Made by a program: the position numbers and the translations under genes
The notes under the pieces: generated by a model
What the model saw: the letters and a program-made list of their open reading frames with translations, nothing else
What the model was told of the DNA's origin: nothing
Database searches by the model: none
Assembly: GCA_913062555.1 (NCBI GenBank)
Contig: CAJXVU010000002.1
Location: 62,001 to 126,000, forward strand
Direction: 5' to 3'
Origin: an uncultured Bacteroidota bacterium
GTDB taxonomy: Bacteria; Bacteroidota; Bacteroidia; Flavobacteriales; Flavobacteriaceae
DNA length: 64,000 nt
In this document: positions 59,749 to 64,000 of the stretch, in pieces
Layout: each line of letters begins with the position of its first letter
Position numbering within the stretch: position 1 is the stretch's first letter

Positions 59749-61146
59749 ATGAGCAACATCATCAGATTTCAACTAGTAGTAGTATCACTAATCTTCATTA
59801 ATTTCAATATTTCTGCTCAAGATTATGTAAAAAAAATAGAACAACTATTAGAAGCAAATGTAAAAAGCACAAAACCATTTAGTGGTTCTATATTAGTAGC
59901 TCAAAAAGGAGAAATTATTTATAAAGGCGCTTTTGGAATGGCTAACTTAGCTACAGAAAGCAAAAACTCCATAGCATCAAAATACTTTATTGGTTCCATA
60001 ACTAAACTATACACAGCAGTCGCCATACTTCAACTCGTCGAACAAAAGAAAATAGCCCTCGATGACAAGCTTTCAAAATGGCTTCCAGAGATTAAGGATT
60101 CAAATAAAATTACAATTCATCATTTATTAACCCATCAATCAGGTTTAAGACGAGATTCCCATCAAGGTTATGATGCAGAAGTTACTTATTTTGAAAGGTT
60201 GTTATCTGTAAAAGATGATGCCTTGGAATTTGAACCTGGAGAAAAAGAATCCTATTCCAGTGTAGGTTTTTATGCCTTAAGTCACATATTAGAAACTGTG
60301 AGTGACATGAAGTTTGAGGACTATTTTGAAAAATATATTTTCACTCTTGCTCAAATGAAAAACACTGGAGTTAAAAAAACAAAGCTCGAAAAAATTGATG
60401 GACTTTCTCAAGGAATTGGTAGATCATCTGATGCCTATGGTGTGACTGATATTGGTCCTGCCAGCTATTTTGATAGCTATTCGTTTGCAGGAGGCGGCTC
60501 CTTGTATTCTACAATTGATGATATGTATGCTTTTTATAATGCTTTAGAAAAAGGAAAGCTCCTATCTCATAACATGGTTAGAATAATGAAATTAAAGTGG
60601 CCAGTGAAAACAGAAAATACAAACTCTAGATTATATCACAGTTATGGCTGGGAAATATATGACTATTCAACTGAAAAGGGCCCATTTTTAATGATTGACT
60701 TTGCTGGGAAAATATATGGCTATAAGTCTATGATTAGGAACTATGAGAATGATGATATTGTAATAATTGCACTATGCAATAGCAATTACAGTGAGCGCAG
60801 TGTTTTAGGCTCAAATATTAGAAAGATTCTATTAGATAAACCTTATGAACTTCCTAAACCAGCTCCTGAAAAGGTGCCTTTTGTCAAAACCATGAAAAAG
60901 CATATTGGCGTTTATAATTTTCCGTCAGAAGAAACGACTGTTGAGATCAAAATGATCAATGGAAAATTGACACTTGCCTCGCATGGTGATCAACCAGTTT
61001 ATTTAGATCCCACAGATGAAAACACTTTTCAAGCTAGGACAATCCCTTTAAAAATCACATTTGAAGTAACTTCAAAACGGAAAACCCAAAAACTTGAATT
61101 TAATTTTGATGATGAAATGATCGCTACAATATCAAGAATTAAATAA
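59749..61146 (+). CDS. Serine hydrolase (class C beta-lactamase family), exported
   Basis: The signal peptide ends at Gln24 (NISAQ). The S12-type domain has FSGSILVAQKGEIIYKGAFG, SxxK Ser83-ITK86, ILQLVEQKKIALDDKL, LLTHQSGLRRD and YSSVGFYAL where YxN is expected. A C-terminal beta domain (about 375-465) resembles DUF3471. The enzyme is likely a peptidase or esterase, not a resistance lactamase. It follows the 7TM-AraC gene and precedes a paralogue with a similar leader, so the two look like a tandem duplication. Confidence 0.88.
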   Translation: MSNIIRFQLVVVSLIFINFNISAQDYVKKIEQLLEANVKSTKPFSGSILVAQKGEIIYKGAFGMANLATESKNSIASKYFIGSITKLYTAVAILQLVEQKKIALDDKLSKWLPEIKDSNKITIHHLLTHQSGLRRDSHQGYDAEVTYFERLLSVKDDALEFEPGEKESYSSVGFYALSHILETVSDMKFEDYFEKYIFTLAQMKNTGVKKTKLEKIDGLSQGIGRSSDAYGVTDIGPASYFDSYSFAGGGSLYSTIDDMYAFYNALEKGKLLSHNMVRIMKLKWPVKTENTNSRLYHSYGWEIYDYSTEKGPFLMIDFAGKIYGYKSMIRNYENDDIVIIALCNSNYSERSVLGSNIRKILLDKPYELPKPAPEKVPFVKTMKKHIGVYNFPSEETTVEIKMINGKLTLASHGDQPVYLDPTDENTFQARTIPLKITFEVTSKRKTQKLEFNFDDEMIATISRIK

Positions 61147-61148
61147 GT

Positions 61149-61225
61149 CTCAAAATACATAATGAGTCGACTTATTGATTTGTAATGCCTTCTTTTACGT
61201 ATAAATAATTCATCAATTAAATCAA
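61149..61225 (+). repeat. Leader copy 2 before the second serine hydrolase
   Basis: CTCAAAATACATAATGAGTC (61149-61168) matches the copy at 59667-59688 (CTCAAAATGTAAAATGAGTC apart from a few bases), and ATAATTCATCAATTAAATCA (61205-61224) is identical to the first copy. The first arm is less symmetric here (GTCTCA instead of GACTCA), leaving a 4-bp CTCA/TGAG stem. Confidence 0.7.
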
Positions 61226-61231
61226 ATAAAA

Positions 61232-62599
61232 ATGAAAAAAATCACATTCGCCATTTGTCTGTTGTTAATCTGTACAAATGGTTTTACACAAAAAAAAGAG
61301 TTTAATTTTTCTGGGTTCTCTGATAAAGCAGATAGCTATATGAAAGCCGTCCACGGTGTAGGGGAGTTTAGCGGTACTATTCTTGTCGCGTATAAAGGTC
61401 AAATAAAATTCCAACAAGGTTATGGGTTTGCTAGTAAGCGTTTTAATATACCAAATTCGGCAGCTACAAAATTCAGAGTGGGTTCAATGACTAAAAGTTT
61501 TACTGCTATAAGTATTCTTCAATTGGTAGAACGAGGTAAGCTATCTCTCGAAGATCCATTGGCTAAGTTTATACCAAAGTATCCATTCGCCGATCAAATT
61601 AAAATTAAAAATTTATTATCGCATACATCAGGCATAAAACGAGATATAAAATTCCCTGATAGAACAAAGACCTATAAATTGGAAGAATTAATTACCATGT
61701 CTAAGGTTGATTCCCTTTTATATAAACCAGGGTCAAAAATGAGCTATTCCAATTGTGGTTATATTCTATTACATCACATTCTTGAAAAAATCACAGGAGA
61801 AAAGTATGAAGACTATGTAATCAAAAATGTATTGCAACCTCTTGGTCTTCATAATACAGGAATTGAAGACCCGTTGTCACCACCAGCAGGCTTGGCAGAT
61901 GGCTTTAGTAATGGTGTGGATAGAGATGGCTATTTTACTTATGACGAGGTACATATGAGTTCTCATGGGTATTCTGATGCGGTAGGTGCAATGTATTCAA
62001 ATACGGAGGATATGTTAAAGTTTAGCAGGCAAATAGGTAAAAGTGACGTATTGAAGCCAGAGACTTGGAAGCTTGCGCTTCAGCCATTTATTAAAGATGC
62101 AGCTCCAGGCTATAGATGGGGATTCGGTTTTAATATTATAGAAGGAAAGACCGTGAAAGTTATTAACCACAACGGTAGAACGACAGGATTTAGAGGGGGG
62201 TATTTTCAATTTATGGAAGATGATTTAACCGTGATTATTTTAGGAAATCATATGGATGCTGCCAGGGGAACTATATTGAATGCGTTTCAAGGGATGCTAT
62301 TAGACAAGGAGTATTACCAACCAAAAACTTATGAGGTCATTGGATCTGATGATATAACTAACAAGGATTATGTAGGGAGCTATAAAACAGAAGGCTTTCC
62401 GTTTAAAATATCTGAATTCAAAAATCAATTATATGTTGAATCTCATGGTGATGTACCTTCAAAGTTAGTCCCGTTTGAACAAGATTCATTTTTCTGCAAA
62501 TACTTTGATTTAACTCTCAAATTTAAGAGAGAAAATGGAGAAATTACTGGTTGTGAATGGCTATATAAAAATATGCCAGAACAAGCAGTAAAACAGTAA
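61232..62599 (+). CDS. Serine hydrolase (class C beta-lactamase family), exported
   Basis: The signal peptide ends at Gln20 (NGFTQ). Motifs are FSGTILVAYKGQIKFQQGYG, SxxK Ser85-MTK88, ILQLVERGKLSLEDPLAKF, LLSHTSGIKRD and a complete YSN (SYSNCGY). A C-terminal DUF3471-like region (about 368-455) follows. It is a paralogue of the gene just upstream (59749-61146), with the same domain order and nearly the same leader sequence. The substrate is unknown. A long inverted repeat follows the gene at 62608-62700. Confidence 0.9.
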   Translation: MKKITFAICLLLICTNGFTQKKEFNFSGFSDKADSYMKAVHGVGEFSGTILVAYKGQIKFQQGYGFASKRFNIPNSAATKFRVGSMTKSFTAISILQLVERGKLSLEDPLAKFIPKYPFADQIKIKNLLSHTSGIKRDIKFPDRTKTYKLEELITMSKVDSLLYKPGSKMSYSNCGYILLHHILEKITGEKYEDYVIKNVLQPLGLHNTGIEDPLSPPAGLADGFSNGVDRDGYFTYDEVHMSSHGYSDAVGAMYSNTEDMLKFSRQIGKSDVLKPETWKLALQPFIKDAAPGYRWGFGFNIIEGKTVKVINHNGRTTGFRGGYFQFMEDDLTVIILGNHMDAARGTILNAFQGMLLDKEYYQPKTYEVIGSDDITNKDYVGSYKTEGFPFKISEFKNQLYVESHGDVPSKLVPFEQDSFFCKYFDLTLKFKRENGEITGCEWLYKNMPEQAVKQ

Positions 62600-62607
62600 A
62601 ACACTTT

Positions 62608-62700
62608 ATCATGATGTAATTACAATTGAGTTGGATAGCTAATTTATATTTCATTTCTTTGGAATAGGTTTTTATTCACTAATTATAATTACATCATGAT
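62608..62700. repeat. Inverted repeat spanning the start codon of the last gene
   Basis: ATCATGATGTAATTA (62608-62622) and TAATTACATCATGAT (62686-62700) are perfectly complementary; with one mismatch the arms extend to 20 bp (62608-62627 and 62681-62700). The right arm contains the ATG (62696-62698) of the downstream S9 peptidase gene. The 53-63 base loop holds TTTCTTTG (62654-62661), one mismatch from a -7 box. Confidence 0.75.
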
Positions 62701-64000
62701 TTCTTTTAAACTATCTCAAGCCAACTTTAGCTTACTATCTTCTATTTACTTATTGACTTGCCTATGTAGCGTCACAGGGACTGTGTACGCACAAGAAACG
62801 GCTAGTACAGAGTTGCAAACTGTATCTCCTAATGATTTTGGGCAATGGGAACGAATAAACCGAGGGACATCATTTTCTAACAATGGAACATGGTTACAAT
62901 ATAGTACAATAACGAATGCTAAAGACAAGAGTTTATTCATCATTAATACTAAAACCAAAAAAACCCAAAAATTTAATAATGCAGAGCGCCCAAGATTTTC
63001 CGCTGATAATAAGTGGTTGGTCTATGCAAAAGTCTTAACAGGGATGGCTGCCAAAAAATTAAAACAAAGTAAAAGCAAGAAAAAAGCACCAAATAAAATG
63101 GGTGTAATAAATCTAGTGACTAACGATACATTGGAGTTTATAGATGTTGTAAATTATAAGTTTAGTGGTTCTGGAGCATATTTGGCAATGAAGCGTGAAA
63201 AGGATAAAGTAAATACGCTCATAGTTAAAAACTTAGATACAGGACTCGAGGTTACGTTTGGTAACATAAAAGATTATGCTTGGCAAGATCAAGGCACATT
63301 GTTGGCTATGGTAATTAATACAAATGATAAGGTTGGTAATGCCATTCAGTTGTACAATCCATTAACGGGCAATTTAAAAGTATTAGACCAAGAAAAGGAA
63401 ACTTATAGCGGATTGCAGTGGCGCAAAGAAAGTGCTGATTTATTGGCGTTAAGAACTTCAAAAGACACCTTGTTTAAAGACGATTCTCATAGCGTATTAG
63501 TTTGGAAAACGTTGAGTTCTCAATATGTAAAAAAAGAATTTAACCAAAAGGAATACTCAAACTTCCCTAATAATTCTAAACTAATTAATAGTGGAATTTC
63601 ATTTTCTGATGATGGAAAGTCGGTATTATTTCGAACCGAATTTAGAGAGGCAAAACCAAAAAAGAAGACTAAAGAAAATAAGCAAAGTAAAGAGACAAAT
63701 AATGATGATGAAGCTGCCGAAGTAGAAATATGGAACAGTAAAGATGTTGATATTATTCCATCACAAAAGAAAAACTCAAGATTTGGTTCAAAATTAGCAG
63801 CTTGGAATGTTGAGACCAATACCTTTTATGAATTGGAGAATGCTTTGATAGATAGAGTTAGATTGCAAACAGACACAGATTTAAGTATTGGTCAAGATCA
63901 AACGCCTTATGAATTTGAAGTTATGTTTGGAAGACCTAGTTATGATTTGTATGCTGTGAATACTAAATCTGGTGGGCAGCAAAAAACAGTAACAGCTGTT
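62696..64000 (+). CDS. Exported S9-type peptidase, N-terminal part (runs off the window)
   Basis: The frame is open from ATG 62696 to the last base, 435 codons, with the C-terminus missing. Residues 1-33 are a signal peptide (LLTCLCSVTGTVYAQ). The rest is propeller-like, with blade features WLQYSTI, RFSADNKWLVYAK, YKFSGSGAYLAMKRE, and ISFSDDGKSVLFRTEF, and two Lys-rich linkers (KQSKSKKKAPNK; KPKKKTKENKQSK). This matches the N-terminal half of the S9 peptidase at 49033-51831. The catalytic domain is beyond the window, so the peptidase call rests on similarity to that gene. Confidence 0.7.
   Translation, partial: MISFKLSQANFSLLSSIYLLTCLCSVTGTVYAQETASTELQTVSPNDFGQWERINRGTSFSNNGTWLQYSTITNAKDKSLFIINTKTKKTQKFNNAERPRFSADNKWLVYAKVLTGMAAKKLKQSKSKKKAPNKMGVINLVTNDTLEFIDVVNYKFSGSGAYLAMKREKDKVNTLIVKNLDTGLEVTFGNIKDYAWQDQGTLLAMVINTNDKVGNAIQLYNPLTGNLKVLDQEKETYSGLQWRKESADLLALRTSKDTLFKDDSHSVLVWKTLSSQYVKKEFNQKEYSNFPNNSKLINSGISFSDDGKSVLFRTEFREAKPKKKTKENKQSKETNNDDEAAEVEIWNSKDVDIIPSQKKNSRFGSKLAAWNVETNTFYELENALIDRVRLQTDTDLSIGQDQTPYEFEVMFGRPSYDLYAVNTKSGGQQKTVTAV

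Noticed and set aside
41572-62599. Three class C beta-lactamase-like genes as antibiotic resistance genes
   Set aside because: The motifs (YSG, YSS, DUF3471-like tails) fit S12 peptidases or esterases better than true AmpC; no AmpR-type regulator is present.
1-64000. tRNA, rRNA, riboswitch or insertion sequence
   Set aside because: I scanned intergenic stretches for clover-leaf patterns, GGTTCGAATC-like T-loops, transposase motifs and terminal repeats and found none that I can support.

Overview
The window reads as an ordinary chromosomal segment of a low-GC (roughly one third G+C by eye) member of the Bacteroidetes, most likely a marine Flavobacteriaceae. The evidence is the repeated occurrence of the Bacteroidetes -7 promoter box TAnnTTTG upstream of starts, weak or absent Shine-Dalgarno sequences, LytTR/LytS signalling, 7TM-AraC regulators, CarboxypepD_reg-like and DUF6249 proteins, and many exported hydrolases with short signal peptides ending in AQ. 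The genus is not determined. I see no rRNA, tRNA, CRISPR array, insertion sequence, integrase or phage gene.

Layout. 1-9727: a partial CarboxypepD_reg-like exported protein, ychF, a GT-C glycosyltransferase, a DMT transporter and the topoisomerase IV pair parE-parC. 9808-17053: a DCC thiol oxidoreductase with a MutS2-like ATPase, uracil-DNA glycosylase, a tiny membrane protein, a THI5-like binding protein, and a tightly overlapping operon of a 2OG-Fe(II) oxygenase, an SUI1 factor and a DUF1835 protein. 17054-23466: a fused alpha/beta 2-oxoacid dehydrogenase E1, an M19 dipeptidase, an orphan ExbD, a small membrane protein and an SF2 helicase. 23500-29542: a signalling block with a LytTR regulator, a degenerate LytS-like pseudokinase, a canonical LytS kinase, an exported protein made of 34-residue SDHY repeats, a VTT-domain membrane protein and a slipin. 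29885-39452: a cold-shock-domain protein, topoisomerase III, an M81 lipoprotein peptidase, an NTF2-like protein, RecQ, a DUF1853 protein and a DEAD-box RNA helicase.

39456-43619 is the most striking regulatory region. An ECF sigma factor and its probable membrane anti-sigma partner are divergent from a DUF6249 / DUF4440 / serine hydrolase / DUF4440-like operon. The 134-bp gap holds two mirror-image ECF-type promoters (TGTAACC, 15-bp spacer, GCATCCTA) sharing one axis of symmetry. A related TGTAAC-N16-CGTTT element lies upstream of the partial gene at position 1215, so the regulon may extend there.

43785-64000 is an accessory secretome on the plus strand: a CocE-type hydrolase, a 1077-aa BNR/VPS10-like propeller protein, two S9 peptidases (one cut by the window end), a cupin, two SDRs (one lacking the catalytic Tyr-Lys pair), a GH5 endoglycoceramidase-like enzyme with a C-terminal membrane anchor, an ArsR regulator and a GDCCVxC protein without mercury genes, an S41-like peptidase with a TPR, a 7TM-AraC regulator, and two serine hydrolases with near-identical leader sequences. 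The picture is of a scavenger that degrades peptides and lipids at the cell surface. Several starts were revised from promoter placement or family length (ung, E1, exbD, the VTT protein, the slipin, DUF1853).
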